Shown: positions 1 to 10,525 of the stretch, piece by piece
Position numbering within the stretch: the first letter of the stretch is position 1
How the letters are laid out: every line of letters starts with the position of its first letter
Assembly: GCA_025359805.1 (NCBI GenBank)
Contig: JANYDU010000026.1
Coordinates: 1-64,000, forward strand
DNA length: 64,000 nt
Direction: 5' to 3'
Source: Bacteroidota bacterium
Lineage (GTDB): Bacteria; Bacteroidota; Bacteroidia; UKL13-3
Position numbers and translations under genes: made by a program
The notes under the pieces: generated by a model
Databases searched by the model: none
What the model was told of the DNA's origin: nothing
What the model saw: only the letters and a program-made list of their open reading frames with translations

Positions 1-224
1 TTGATGTGATTTGCCATTGCCTGAATTTTTTGTGCAGGCGGTGGGCAACTTCCACAACTCGGCATAAAAAAGTGAAGCAACACTGCCTTCCCTGCATCAA
101 GGTCGGCAAACAGGTTATGAGAAGTTCCGTTGCAATCCTGACCAGAAATTTGCATTACGGTTTGTGCTTTGGAAATTACAATTGTAAATATCAAAGCAAT
201 TGAAAGTAGAATTGACTTGTTCAT
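1..224 (-). CDS. Secreted thioredoxin-like/redoxin-type protein, N-terminal part (runs off the left edge)
   Basis: Reverse-strand translation MNKSILLSIALIFTIVISKAQTVMQISGQDCNGTSHNLFADLDAGKAVLLHFFMPSCGSCPPPAQKIQAMANHI: signal peptide plus CGSC redox-type motif; absent from the supplied ORF track. Confidence 0.7.
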   Translation of the reverse strand, partial: MNKSILLSIALIFTIVISKAQTVMQISGQDCNGTSHNLFADLDAGKAVLLHFFMPSCGSCPPPAQKIQAMANHI

Positions 225-252
225 TTTTGATTTTTATTTAATTGTTGTTGAT

Positions 253-1137
253 TTATTGCGTTGAAAATTTCCGTTGAATGTTTCCTTCTGTGCTCACAAT
301 GTTCAATACATAATTTCCTTTTGGAAGTGCAGCAACATCAATCGTGTTTTTTTCAGCCACTGCAATGTTTTCCAACAGTTGAACTTGTTTCCCTGTAACA
401 TCAAAAATCTGAATGGAAACAGTTTTGTCTTTAAGTGCAGATAAATTCAGAATCAAATTATCTGTTGTTGGATTCGGGAACATAGAAATGTTTGCATCAA
501 AATGATTTTCCGAAATGCCTGTTACAATTCCACTGAACGCAAGATTATCAACATATAAATAATCGTTATTGGTTGGAGCACTTCCGCTTGCACTGAAAGT
601 AATCATGCAACTGTCGGGATTATTTCCATCTACATAAGTAAGAGCAATAGTAAAACTTGCCCAACTCATTGCCATACCCGAAAGCACCTGATGTGCCGAA
701 GCCACAGGCATACGCATATTCATACCTGCATCCCAACGGGTGAGTTTCACATCTACATAACCTTGGCTACTTCCGTAAATCATGTGCTGCCAGTTTCCAG
801 TAAGATTTGCAGGTCGCTGATTAAAAGCAAAACCCGAAATCGGTGCAAAGGTTGATTGGTTAAAAGTTCCGCTGCTTGCAATGCCGGGAATTACTCCCAT
901 GCCTGTAACAGTTTTGCTCACCAATTTTAAATACGATGTTCCGGGACTTCCGGGTGTGCCTTTCATGCAAGTGTAAGTACTTGCAGATGCAGTCGTGGTA
1001 TTTAAGCATGACCATGAATTAGGATTGTCATAACCAGTCATTGCTGACCATGTTTCAAAACCTGCGTTTGGAATTTGTGCTTTGGAAATTACAACTGTAA
1101 ACATCAAAGCGATAGATAAGAAAATTGACTTTTTCAT
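253..1137 (-). CDS. T9SS type A sorting domain-containing secreted protein
   Basis: Signal peptide; C-terminal MFPNPTTDNLILNLSAL...GNYVLNIVSTEGNIQRKFSTQ typical of type A T9SS CTD. Confidence 0.85.
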   Translation of the reverse strand: MKKSIFLSIALMFTVVISKAQIPNAGFETWSAMTGYDNPNSWSCLNTTTASASTYTCMKGTPGSPGTSYLKLVSKTVTGMGVIPGIASSGTFNQSTFAPISGFAFNQRPANLTGNWQHMIYGSSQGYVDVKLTRWDAGMNMRMPVASAHQVLSGMAMSWASFTIALTYVDGNNPDSCMITFSASGSAPTNNDYLYVDNLAFSGIVTGISENHFDANISMFPNPTTDNLILNLSALKDKTVSIQIFDVTGKQVQLLENIAVAEKNTIDVAALPKGNYVLNIVSTEGNIQRKFSTQ

Positions 1138-1172
1138 TTTTGATTTGAATTTTAATTGTGAATGAAATTTAT

Positions 1173-1403
1173 TTATTGATTTTTATTTTGAAAAATTATT
1201 GTTTTTGTTGTGTCAATGGAAGTAACTCCCTCCAAGTCCATTCCACACGAAGGACATTTTCCCGAATGAGCATAAGCCGTGTCGGGTTGGTCGTTCATGG
1301 GACATTGGTAGACAACAAATTTTTTGTTGTCGTTGCAGGAAGTAAAAGCAAAGCCAACAACCAAGATGGCAGCCATTGAAACAAAATGAAATTTTTTTGT
1401 CAT
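1173..1403 (-). CDS. Lipoprotein with heavy-metal-binding (HMBD-like) domain
   Basis: Lipobox FTSC; YQCPMNDQPDTAYAHSGKCPSCGMDLEGV matches the YxCPM...PGxCPxCGM(D/E)L pattern. Confidence 0.8.
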   Translation of the reverse strand: MTKKFHFVSMAAILVVGFAFTSCNDNKKFVVYQCPMNDQPDTAYAHSGKCPSCGMDLEGVTSIDTTKTIIFQNKNQ

Positions 1404-1518
1404 TCCTTTTTTGATTTGTTGTTATTAAAAATTTATTCCGCCTGATGTGTTCGCAAGAACACAAATAGGCTTAGCCCTGTGTTTTTTTTACACAATGGCA
1501 TTTTTAACAAACAAAAAA

Positions 1519-1905
1519 TCAAATCAGAAGAACCCTGTCCAACAAATAAATTGGAGCTTTGGGTTTGTAGGGTAGTGGATGATAATAGTCGGCTGCTGTA
1601 ATTATAAACTGTGCTGAAGGAAGTGTTACAACTTGTGCAACTGCAAAAGGAGAAATTTTTTGAGGAGCAGTTTTAAAAACGAATTGAAAAGTTTTACCAG
1701 CATCATTTTTTTGTTGAAGAAAACCTGTTTTGTCCTTGCAACAATCTTTCTTCATCGGCTTGCTGCCACACGGACACGAATGAGTGTCGCCAAAAACAAT
1801 TTTCACCGAAGCCAGTTTGCCACCGCAATAGTGTTTGTTCACCGTAATGCCAATAGCAGGCACGAGGTAAAAAACAATTAACAGTATGGCAATTACTCTT
1901 TTCAT
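1519..1905 (-). CDS. HYC_CC_PP family protein (small Cys/His-rich exported protein)
   Basis: Contains NKHYCGGKL, KKDCCKDK and YYHPLPYKPKAP motifs that define the family name. Confidence 0.8.
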   Translation of the reverse strand: MKRVIAILLIVFYLVPAIGITVNKHYCGGKLASVKIVFGDTHSCPCGSKPMKKDCCKDKTGFLQQKNDAGKTFQFVFKTAPQKISPFAVAQVVTLPSAQFIITAADYYHPLPYKPKAPIYLLDRVLLI

Positions 1906-2198
1906 TTCGATTACGAATATAGGGATAATTTAAAAGGTGATGTTGATTTTTTTTTTAGTCGGTTTTCAAAGCGTTGGCATTAGAAGCGGTGTCGGTTGTT
2001 GTCCATGTAATTCCAAAAAATGTTCGTTCAAGGCACAAAAGTTTCAAGTTGGCAGGGTGCTAATAAGCTTGCCCATAAAGGTTTTCAGGTCTGGCACTCG
2101 TTTGGGTTTCTTACCATAATTTTAATTGCGAAGCCTGTTTTAAAGTTAATATATTTTTGTCTTGCGGAGCAAAATGCCCAAATGGCGCTACACCTGTG

Positions 2199-2498
2199 TT
2201 ATGCAGCGTTGCGAGCACATTGCTTGATAGCGTTCAGTTCGGATTTCTTCTCGTTTCTTTCTTCTTCGATGTCAAAGTCGTCTTGAAGCCCGAGCCAAAA
2301 CTTTGCAGAGTTTCCGAAATATTTGGAAAGTCTAAGCGCAGTGTCTGCAGTTATACGTCTGTTCCCTTTTAGGATTGCAGAAACACGTGTCTGCGGAATT
2401 CCTATGTCTTTGGAAAGTTTGTAGGCACTAACTTCTAAAGGCAATAAAAATTCTTCAAGAAGAATTTCACCGGGATGTATGTTTTTTAATTTTTTCAT
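2199..2498 (-). CDS. higA: HigA family addiction module antitoxin (XRE HTH)
   Basis: MKKLKNIHPGEILLEEFLLPLEVSAYKLSKDIGIPQTRVSAILKGNRRITADTALRLSKYFG is a classic HigA N-terminus; ORF extends to 2522 with an alternative start. Confidence 0.9.
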   Translation of the reverse strand: MKKLKNIHPGEILLEEFLLPLEVSAYKLSKDIGIPQTRVSAILKGNRRITADTALRLSKYFGNSAKFWLGLQDDFDIEEERNEKKSELNAIKQCARNAA

Positions 2499-2508
2499 GT
2501 TCGGTCGT

Positions 2509-2790
2509 TTAGTGGTAGTCAATAATTTTAACTTGGTCTACATTTCCATTATTCCATTTGAAAATTATGCGCCATTGGTTGTTAATTCTAATTGAATAAA
2601 ATTCTTTATAATTTCCTTTCAGTTTTTCAAGTCGATTCGATGGCGGAATTTGCAAGTCTGCCAAATCCTGAGAGTTATTCAACATTCTAAGTTTTCTTCG
2701 AGCCATTTCTTGTATTTCGGTCGACAAACCCTTAACACGTTCACCTTCCCATATTTTCTTTGTGTCTTTGTCGCCAAAAGATGTTATCAT
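2509..2790 (-). CDS. higB: Type II toxin-antitoxin system RelE/ParE (HigB) family toxin
   Basis: Immediately upstream of higA (toxin-first order); LRMLNNSQDLADLQIPPSNRLEKLKGNYKEFYSIRINNQWRIIFKW motif. Confidence 0.9.
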   Translation of the reverse strand: MITSFGDKDTKKIWEGERVKGLSTEIQEMARRKLRMLNNSQDLADLQIPPSNRLEKLKGNYKEFYSIRINNQWRIIFKWNNGNVDQVKIIDYH

Positions 2791-3009
2791 ACTGCCGTAT
2801 TACGTTACTTACGTCAAAGGTAAGTAAGTTGTCTGAAAATTACAAATTTGTCGATGGAAATATTTTCGGACGTCTCACCGACCATTGGCACCTAACTTCT
2901 ATATTGCTGCCACAAAACCGATAGTAAACGTTTATCAATATTGGTAAAGCAATATTGGTATAAAAATACTCAACTCAAACTTAAAATTCAACATCTATAA
3001 TTTAACATT

Positions 3010-3480
3010 TCATTCGTGATGATAAGGTTCTCCTTTAATGATTGTAAAAGCACGATACAATTGTTCGGCAAAAATTAATCGAATGAGTTGGTGAGAGAAA
3101 GTCATTTTTGAAAGAGATATTTTTGTATTTGCTCGTTCATATACTTCTTTACTAAAACCATACGCACCGCCAATTACAAAGGTTAGCGATGATTGATGAA
3201 TGGATTGCTTTTCAATGAAGCCAGCAAAGTCTTTAGAGTGAAATTCTTTTCCATTTTCATCCAATAAAATTAAATAATCTGTTGAGGCAATTCTCTTTAA
3301 TAATAATTCGCCTTCATTTTTTTTGATTTGCTCAATGTCTGACGATTTTAATTTAGTAGGCAATTCAATCAAAACAGTTTCAAATTTGCAATAGTGTTTT
3401 AAGCGTTTTGCAAAAACATCAAAGCCTTCATCTACAAAATTAAAATGCGTTTTACCAATTTGTATGAGTGTAATTTTCAT
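3010..3480 (-). CDS. rlmH: 23S rRNA (pseudouridine(1915)-N(3))-methyltransferase RlmH
   Basis: MKITLIQIGKT...FVIGGAYGFSKEVYERANTKISLSKMTFSHQLIRLIFAEQLYRAFTIIKGEPYHHE, SPOUT RlmH C-terminus; start trimmed from the supplied ORF. Confidence 0.96.
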   Translation of the reverse strand: MKITLIQIGKTHFNFVDEGFDVFAKRLKHYCKFETVLIELPTKLKSSDIEQIKKNEGELLLKRIASTDYLILLDENGKEFHSKDFAGFIEKQSIHQSSLTFVIGGAYGFSKEVYERANTKISLSKMTFSHQLIRLIFAEQLYRAFTIIKGEPYHHE

Positions 3481-3481
3481 C

Positions 3482-3769
3482 TTAAAGAATAAGCTTATCA
3501 GGATTTCTTCTGGTATCAAAAATCGTGATAATTAAAATGCTAAAATTATCTCGTCTGTATACTAAACGATAATTATTTTTGATATAGTAATGGTAATTTC
3601 CTATCCCAAGTTTCGGACCCTCAAGAAATGTTTCCCCAATAAAATGGGTTTCACAATCGAGAATTTCGCTTACAACATTTAATGTTGCAACCTCAGAATC
3701 AAGCGAGATAAAATCATAAATATCTTCAAGATCTTTGAGGGCACGATGAGTCCAAATTACTTGCGACAT
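3482..3769 (-). CDS. Type II toxin-antitoxin system RelE/ParE family toxin
   Basis: WTHRALKDLEDIYDFISLDSE...YRLVYRRDNFSILIITIFDTRRNPDKL, RelE/ParE fold pattern; paired with upstream small ORF. Confidence 0.88.
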   Translation of the reverse strand: MSQVIWTHRALKDLEDIYDFISLDSEVATLNVVSEILDCETHFIGETFLEGPKLGIGNYHYYIKNNYRLVYRRDNFSILIITIFDTRRNPDKLIL

Positions 3770-4017
3770 TAATCAGAATTTCTATTCTTGAAAATATTTC
3801 TTACTTCACCGGTTGAATAAACATTGCCTTCACTAATATCTTTTTCGGCTTCGGCAATTCTTGCGTTTAGCTCATCCATCGTCATTGGTTTTAGCGAATC
3901 TTTATAAAGTTTATTTTTCTCATTTTTCAAAACAGCATCCAATAAATTAATTACGCCTTCATTCTGTATTCGGAGAAACTCTTCGATAAAATGTATTTTT
4001 TTTGTTTGAATATCCAT
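3769..4017 (-). CDS. Putative antitoxin partner of the 3482-3769 toxin
   Basis: 82-aa ORF directly upstream of and abutting the RelE/ParE toxin; MTMDELNARIAEAEKDISEGNVYSTGEVRN antitoxin-like. Confidence 0.75.
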   Translation of the reverse strand: MDIQTKKIHFIEEFLRIQNEGVINLLDAVLKNEKNKLYKDSLKPMTMDELNARIAEAEKDISEGNVYSTGEVRNIFKNRNSD

Positions 4018-4038
4018 TTTTGAAATCGAATTTTTTAA

Positions 4039-6591
4039 TTAATTATCACTTGGTTTATCAAATGTGGTTGTGTCTTTCTTTTTACGAGGCTCTTTCTTTT
4101 TTGTAACTGTAATTTTTAATTCTGTTGCCTCTTTTTCGTGATCCACCTCAATGGTTGCTCCTTCATTTGATTCGGCTTTTAACAGCTCTTCAGCAATTGG
4201 ATCTTCCACAAATTTTTGAATAGTTCTTGCCAATGGTCTTGCACCCATGTCAGGGTCAAATCCTTTTTCTGCTAAAAAAGTTTTGGCTTCATCAGTTACT
4301 TTTAATCCCATTCCTAATTCCTCAACACGTTTAAACAATTTAACCAAATTCAAATCAAGAATTTTGATGATAGATTCTTTTTCTAATGAATTAAACACAA
4401 TGACATCATCAATACGATTTAAAAATTCGGGAGAGAAAAAACGTTTCAAAGCAGTTTCAATAACAACCTTTGTATGTGCATCTGCTCCGGCAGATTTTGC
4501 AGGTGTGCTAAATCCAACTCCTTGTCCAAAATCTTTTAATTGACGTGACCCTATATTAGAAGTCATGATGATGATGGTATTTCTAAAATCAACTTTACGC
4601 CCTAAACTATCCGTAATAAAACCTTCATCCAAAACTTGTAATAAAATATTAAATACATCTGGATGCGCTTTTTCAATTTCATCTAATAATAAAACTGCAT
4701 AAGGCTTTCTCCGAATTTTTTCTGTTAGTTGTCCGCCTTCTTCATAACCAATATATCCTGGAGGCGCGCCCACCAATCTTGATACTGCAAATTTTTCCAT
4801 GTACTCACTCATATCAATTCTAATCAGTGAATCATCACTATCAAATAAATATTTTGAGAGCACTTTTGCCATCTCAGTTTTTCCAACACCTGTTGGTCCT
4901 AAAAAAACAAATGAGCCAATAGGTTTATTTGGATCTTTTAATCCAGCACGGGTACGTTGAATAGCTTTTGCTAATTTAGCAATCGCTTCTTGCTGACCAA
5001 TTACTTTATCTTGAAGTTCAGAACCCATTTTTAATAAGCGTTGTCCTTCACTTTGTGCAATACGTTTTACAGGAATTCCTGTCATCATCGCAATTACTTC
5101 GGCAACATCATCTTCTGTTACTCTGTATCGTTGAGATTTTGTTTCCTCTTCCCACTTTGCTTTTTCGGTTTCGAGTTGCTCTAATAAATGTTTTTCTTTA
5201 TCACGTAATTTTGCAGCCTCTTCATACTTTTGGCTTTTTACAACTTTGTTTTTCTCTACTTTAATATCTTCAATAGATTTTTCTAGTTCGAGAATATTTG
5301 TTGGCACATGAATATTGCTAATATGCACGCGCGCACCTGCTTCATCTAATACATCAATGGCTTTATCAGGCAAATGTCTATCCGTCATGTAACGAGTACT
5401 CATACTCACACATGCTTCAATAGCTGCTTCATCATACGTTACCGAATGGTGATCTTCATATTTATTTTTGATATTGTTTAATATCTCCACACTTTCTTCA
5501 GGCGATGCAGGATTAACCATTACAATTTGAAAACGTCTTTCTAAGGCACCATCTTTTTCGATGTATTGACGGTATTCATCTAAAGTGGTAGCACCAATAC
5601 ATTGAATTTCTCCACGAGCCAAAGCAGGTTTAAACATATTAGATGCATCCAATGAACCCGAAGCTCCACCAGCACCAACGATGGTGTGAATCTCATCAAT
5701 AAATAAAATTACATCCAGAGATTTTTCCAATTCATTCATGATTGCTTTCATGCGCTCTTCAAATTGCCCTCGGTATTTTGTGCCCGCAACAATAGAAGCC
5801 AAATCAAGCATCACAACTCGTTTATTAAATAATACTCGAGAAACTTTTCGTTGAACAATGCGTAATGCTAAACCTTCGGCAATAGCAGTTTTACCAACAC
5901 CAGGTTCACCAATTAATACAGGATTATTTTTCTTTCTACGAGAAAGAATTTGTGACACTCGTTCTATTTCTTTTTCTCTTCCAACAATAGGATCGAGCTT
6001 GCCTTCTTCAGCAGATTTTGTTAAATCTCTTCCAAAATTATCTAACACTGGAGTTTTAGACTTTGGATCTCCTTTACGAACTGGCTCTGAAGGTTTGCGT
6101 TGTTCTTCGCGATAAAATTCTTCTTCTGGATCTTGTGACATTTCATTTTTTACATCAGAAATATTATTCTCAATTGCCGATTTAAAAATATCATAGGCAA
6201 TTCCATATTGCAATAAAATTTGTGATGCCAAGTTGTCTTCATCACGAAGAATAGATAATAACAGATGCTCGGTTCCGATGATATCTGTTTTAAAAATTTT
6301 AGCTTCGAGGTACGTAATTTTTAAAACTTTTTCTGCTTGTTTAGTAAGAGGAATATTTACCAAGTTGGTATTGTTATTTGCTGTTCCTCTTATTGCATCT
6401 TCAATTGTTTTTTTTAACCGCACTTGATCAATATCTAATGCTTTTAAAGTTTTAAGTGCCTTGCCATCTCCCTCACGTATGAGGCCGAGTAACAAGTGTT
6501 CTGTTCCAATATAATCATGACCTAAGCGCATTGCTTCTTCGCGGCTGTAGGAAATAACATCTTTAACACGTGGTGAAAATTTTGCTTCCAT
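4039..6591 (-). CDS. clpC: ATP-dependent Clp protease ATP-binding subunit ClpC
   Basis: Clp N repeats, two AAA domains ([29 protein letters not shown]), UVR-like linker. Confidence 0.97.
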   Translation of the reverse strand: MEAKFSPRVKDVISYSREEAMRLGHDYIGTEHLLLGLIREGDGKALKTLKALDIDQVRLKKTIEDAIRGTANNNTNLVNIPLTKQAEKVLKITYLEAKIFKTDIIGTEHLLLSILRDEDNLASQILLQYGIAYDIFKSAIENNISDVKNEMSQDPEEEFYREEQRKPSEPVRKGDPKSKTPVLDNFGRDLTKSAEEGKLDPIVGREKEIERVSQILSRRKKNNPVLIGEPGVGKTAIAEGLALRIVQRKVSRVLFNKRVVMLDLASIVAGTKYRGQFEERMKAIMNELEKSLDVILFIDEIHTIVGAGGASGSLDASNMFKPALARGEIQCIGATTLDEYRQYIEKDGALERRFQIVMVNPASPEESVEILNNIKNKYEDHHSVTYDEAAIEACVSMSTRYMTDRHLPDKAIDVLDEAGARVHISNIHVPTNILELEKSIEDIKVEKNKVVKSQKYEEAAKLRDKEKHLLEQLETEKAKWEEETKSQRYRVTEDDVAEVIAMMTGIPVKRIAQSEGQRLLKMGSELQDKVIGQQEAIAKLAKAIQRTRAGLKDPNKPIGSFVFLGPTGVGKTEMAKVLSKYLFDSDDSLIRIDMSEYMEKFAVSRLVGAPPGYIGYEEGGQLTEKIRRKPYAVLLLDEIEKAHPDVFNILLQVLDEGFITDSLGRKVDFRNTIIIMTSNIGSRQLKDFGQGVGFSTPAKSAGADAHTKVVIETALKRFFSPEFLNRIDDVIVFNSLEKESIIKILDLNLVKLFKRVEELGMGLKVTDEAKTFLAEKGFDPDMGARPLARTIQKFVEDPIAEELLKAESNEGATIEVDHEKEATELKITVTKKKEPRKKKDTTTFDKPSDN

Positions 6592-6852
6592 ATAATTAAG
6601 ACAATTTTATAACTGATTTAGTTTATCATTTTTAGTAAATAAAAATTTACTGCATTTAATGATTTCCAAACTTATTCAAATATATGTCCAATTGCAAACA
6701 GATGAAAAGCTGTCATACAAATTGTTTTTTGTGCAGATTCCTAAAATGTGTACATTGTAATAAGTGGGGAGAGATTAGAGCGTGATGAAGTGGTAAAATA
6801 TTGTTTCTACATTTTGCTTTTAAGCTCTCCTTCCTTCTCATCCAAAAAATCT

Positions 6853-6860
6853 TACTTTTG
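6853..6860 (+). promoter_or_regulatory. Candidate Bacteroidota -7 element (TACTTTTG) upstream of the 6882 CDS
   Basis: Matches TAnnTTTG consensus ~22 nt upstream of ATG. Confidence 0.45.
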
Positions 6861-6881
6861 CGTTAGACAATTATTTTTATC

Positions 6882-8750
6882 ATGAATAAATTTTACATTT
6901 TTATTTTTACCTTATCTTGTTTTGGGTATTCATTACAAGCTCAACAAACAGGCTTTACATATGGCACTACAACTATTGATGTGCCTCTTGCAGCCATTGT
7001 TGATGTGAGTGAATTAACTGTTGATTTTGACCCTAAATTATTACTCATTAAATCGGCAATGCCTTTACCAGTAAGTGGAACTAAACAAAAAAAAATATTA
7101 CTAGACGCACAACGAAATTTATTTGTATTATCAAAAAAAGAAGTTCAATTTTTTGAAAAAACTACAGCCCCATCCCCTACCATTCTAAAAAATTTTATTG
7201 GAAATTATACACAAGGAACTCCCAACGATAATGATATTGCCATTAGCAATGGTGGAAAAATTGTGAGTGTGGCAAATACCAATCTCAATTTTTTTAATGA
7301 TAGTGGCGTGCAATACATTGGGAAAAGTCTTGCAAATTTTGCTACTAAACTCGGAAAACTAAATCGTACTTATGATCCTCGTGTAATTTATGACCCTGTA
7401 AAAGATAGATTTATTGTAGTTTTTTTACAAGGTGTTGATCATACTGATACTAGAATTATTGTTGCATTTTCGCAATCAAATGACCCCACATTAAAATGGA
7501 ATTTTTATGTGATTCCTGGAAATATCACACAAGATAGCAGTTCATGGAGCGACTATCCAGTTGTGGCTTTAACCAATGATGAGTTATTTATTACCGTTAA
7601 CAGAGTAAAAGATAATACTCCTTGGCAAACGGGTTTTATTGAATCCTATATCTGGCAAGTTGATAAACAAAAAGGATATGATAGTTCGGCAGTTTTATCA
7701 CCCAAAGTATATCATGATATTAAATACAATGGAAAAACCATTTGGAATATTTGCCCAGCTAAAGGAGGTATCACCACTCATGGTCCAAATATGTATTTTG
7801 TTTCATTACGCCCGAGTGATTTACAAAACGATACTGTATTTATTCATGAAGTAACAAATACCATTGCCTCAGGTAATGCGTCACTTACATTAAAAGTTTT
7901 GAGAACTGATAAAACTTATGGATTGATGCCAAATGCTATTCAGCCTAATGGAAAGAGATTACAAACCAATGATGCAAGAGTGCTCTCAGCCTGTTATGAA
8001 AACAATATGATACATTATGTTGCAAATACAATTGATACATCAAGATTTAGCCCCGCAGTTTATTATGGTCGAATTTCAAATGTGAGTGCTGCCATTCCAT
8101 CCATTCATGGAACTATTTTAGGATCGGATACTCTTGATTTTGGTTATCCATCAATTACCTATGTTGGAGGTGGTGCTGATGATAATAGTGTAATGATTAC
8201 ACATTCGTACGTTTCGCATACGCAATTTCCCGGAACAGCGGTTTTGTTTGTTGATAGAACAGGAAATATTTCAAACCGTACAATTGTAAAAGCAGGCGAA
8301 ACCGTAATTAATGTTTTGGGAGATTCTATTGAAAGATGGGGCGATTATACAGGTATTCAGCGTAAGTATAATGAGTTAGGATATTGTTGGTTAAATGGTT
8401 CATTTGGATACCAAAGCGGAAATAGTACTTGGATAGCAAAAGTAAAAAGTAATGATTTAAAACTTACTCTAAATGACGTTTCAAAAAAAGTAAACACAAC
8501 TCATATTTACCCAAATCCTGCTTCAGATTATATAACTATTGATTTTGAATTGAATGAAAATTTATTTGTTGAATTTGATGTGATGGATATAAATGGAAAA
8601 TTAGTAAATGCTCTTTTAAATGAAAAAGTGAAGGCAGGCTTAAATCGTTTTTCATTTAGAGTAAATGATTTAAAATCAGGGATATACTTTTTAACAATCA
8701 AACATGAAAACAACATTGTTCAATCTAAAAAATTTATTGTTACCCATTAG
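6882..8750 (+). CDS. T9SS type A sorting domain-containing protein
   Basis: Signal peptide; C-terminal THIYPNPASDYITIDFELNENLFVEFDVMDINGKLV...SGIYFLTIKHENNIVQSKKFIVTH. Confidence 0.88.
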   Translation: MNKFYIFIFTLSCFGYSLQAQQTGFTYGTTTIDVPLAAIVDVSELTVDFDPKLLLIKSAMPLPVSGTKQKKILLDAQRNLFVLSKKEVQFFEKTTAPSPTILKNFIGNYTQGTPNDNDIAISNGGKIVSVANTNLNFFNDSGVQYIGKSLANFATKLGKLNRTYDPRVIYDPVKDRFIVVFLQGVDHTDTRIIVAFSQSNDPTLKWNFYVIPGNITQDSSSWSDYPVVALTNDELFITVNRVKDNTPWQTGFIESYIWQVDKQKGYDSSAVLSPKVYHDIKYNGKTIWNICPAKGGITTHGPNMYFVSLRPSDLQNDTVFIHEVTNTIASGNASLTLKVLRTDKTYGLMPNAIQPNGKRLQTNDARVLSACYENNMIHYVANTIDTSRFSPAVYYGRISNVSAAIPSIHGTILGSDTLDFGYPSITYVGGGADDNSVMITHSYVSHTQFPGTAVLFVDRTGNISNRTIVKAGETVINVLGDSIERWGDYTGIQRKYNELGYCWLNGSFGYQSGNSTWIAKVKSNDLKLTLNDVSKKVNTTHIYPNPASDYITIDFELNENLFVEFDVMDINGKLVNALLNEKVKAGLNRFSFRVNDLKSGIYFLTIKHENNIVQSKKFIVTH

Positions 8751-8751
8751 T

Positions 8752-8904
8752 ATGTTAATTTTGCTTGCAATGAATTGTTCAACTCCTTCATCACGCAAAA
8801 AAACTTCTGTAAAAAAAATACAACAAAATCCTGCGCCAGTTATGGAACCGCAAGTAGATTCATTAAAAAAAAAATTGGATGAGAAACGAAAACTTCGAAA
8901 TTAA
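8752..8904 (+). CDS. Small predicted lipoprotein
   Basis: Start one nucleotide after the previous stop gives MLILLAMNCSTPSSRKK (lipobox); supplied ORF uses an upstream overlapping start. Confidence 0.5.
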   Translation: MLILLAMNCSTPSSRKKTSVKKIQQNPAPVMEPQVDSLKKKLDEKRKLRN

Positions 8905-9028
8905 TTTTAATATATCTGCTCAACCTCATTTTTGCATAACTCAGGTAATTATTCAGCCATTCAAATCAAATGTTGTAAGCACTTAAATAATATTGGATTA
9001 TCATGCAACTTGTTTACTATTGCACAAA

Positions 9029-10498
9029 ATGCGACTTACTAGATTTATCGTTATTATTTTTATCCCAATAAGCTTGTTTTCACAAACAAAACAACACCCT
9101 TGGAGTTTAGGTGCTCACTTCGGTAATGAAGAATGGAATGGTGACATTGGAGATGCAACTTATGATTTTAACAAAGCATATTATGCGTTTGGAGGTATTA
9201 GCCTATCTAGGTATGTAAGCCCATCATTTGATGCTACTTTTACCCTTAATATTGGAGAAATTGGATATTGGAATAATACTGATAGCATCACCTATGAAAA
9301 TCAAAGGTTTAACGGAAATTTTTATGGAACTCATTACCAAGGTATAGCCTGCCTTAAATATAAGTTTACTAACGGTTATATATTCAAAGAAAATGCAAGA
9401 TTTTCGCCCTACTTTTTTTTAGGATTAGGATTTTCTTGGTTGTACGGAAATAGAGTATACTATGAATACAAGGGGAAAGTTGTATCAGGTGGATATGGTC
9501 AAGATTTAATAGTTGCATCTGGAATTGGTTGTAGTTTAAGAATTGGAAAACGTGCCACAGTATACTTACAAACAGCTTGGATGTATTCAGATCATGATAA
9601 TAGAGATGGTATTAATATTAGGAATAATGATGGTTATACATTAAACCAAATTGGGTTTACTTATAATTTTGGAAAAGCAATTAGAGAACCAAAAGCAGCA
9701 ATGGATTGCCGCTGTGAAATTTTTGATTGTGATAGTGATGGAATTATTGACCGACTTGATAAATGCCCCGAAGTACCTGGACCTTATATTACAGGAGGTT
9801 GCCCAGATAGAGACTTTGATGGCATTGCAGATATCAATGATTCGTGCCCTGATGTATATGGTATATTGAGATTTAATGGTTGCCCTGATACGGATGGTGA
9901 TGGTATTCCTGATAATTTAGATTCATGTGTAATCGTTCCTGGAACTAAACAATTTAATGGTTGCCCTGATACGGATGGCGATGGTATTCCTGATTATAAA
10001 GATAGTTGTGTGTTGGTTAAAGGGCCTGCAATTTTTTATGGTTGCCCAGATACGGATAATGATTCAGTTCCTGATGCTAAAGATAAATGCCCAAGAGAAG
10101 CAGGACCAAAATGGAATAATGGATGCCCAGAGATAAAAGAATCCGTTAGAAAAATATTTGAACAAGCATTAACAGGAGTACAATTCCAAACATCTAAATC
10201 TATTATTTTACCTAAATCATTCTCCATTTTGGATAATGTTGTAAAAGTGGCAAAAGAAAATCCAACTTATTATCTAATTATCAATGGACATACAGATGAC
10301 CAAGGTGATGATTTGAAAAATCTAAAACTATCTGATGACAGAGCTAATGCAGTTCGTTTATATTTAATTAAAAAAGGCGTTCCTGCTTCTAGATTAGAAT
10401 CACATGGATACGGAGAAACACAACCTATTGATGTAAACACAACTCCAGAAGGACGCGCTCGTAATAGAAGGGTTGAGTTTAAAGTGAGAATTATATAA
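9029..10498 (+). CDS. OmpA family outer membrane protein with thrombospondin type 3 repeats
   Basis: Beta-barrel N-terminus, tandem DTDGDGIPDxxDSC repeats, C-terminal OmpA (INGHTDDQGDD...RLESHGYGETQPI...ARNRRVEFKV). Confidence 0.94.
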   Translation: MRLTRFIVIIFIPISLFSQTKQHPWSLGAHFGNEEWNGDIGDATYDFNKAYYAFGGISLSRYVSPSFDATFTLNIGEIGYWNNTDSITYENQRFNGNFYGTHYQGIACLKYKFTNGYIFKENARFSPYFFLGLGFSWLYGNRVYYEYKGKVVSGGYGQDLIVASGIGCSLRIGKRATVYLQTAWMYSDHDNRDGINIRNNDGYTLNQIGFTYNFGKAIREPKAAMDCRCEIFDCDSDGIIDRLDKCPEVPGPYITGGCPDRDFDGIADINDSCPDVYGILRFNGCPDTDGDGIPDNLDSCVIVPGTKQFNGCPDTDGDGIPDYKDSCVLVKGPAIFYGCPDTDNDSVPDAKDKCPREAGPKWNNGCPEIKESVRKIFEQALTGVQFQTSKSIILPKSFSILDNVVKVAKENPTYYLIINGHTDDQGDDLKNLKLSDDRANAVRLYLIKKGVPASRLESHGYGETQPIDVNTTPEGRARNRRVEFKVRII

Positions 10499-10525
10499 TC
10501 ATCAGTTTGATTTTATTAAAATAAA

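Noticed and set aside
6-203. ORF on the + strand at the left edge
   Set aside because: It is antisense to the thioredoxin-like CDS with signal peptide and CGSC motif on the minus strand.
2930-2962. Short direct repeat caatattggta x2 as a CRISPR-like or mobile signature
   Set aside because: Only two 11-bp copies in AT-rich DNA; no array structure.
4247-6427. Several + strand ORFs inside clpC
   Set aside because: Antisense to a strongly conserved gene; no recognisable protein features.
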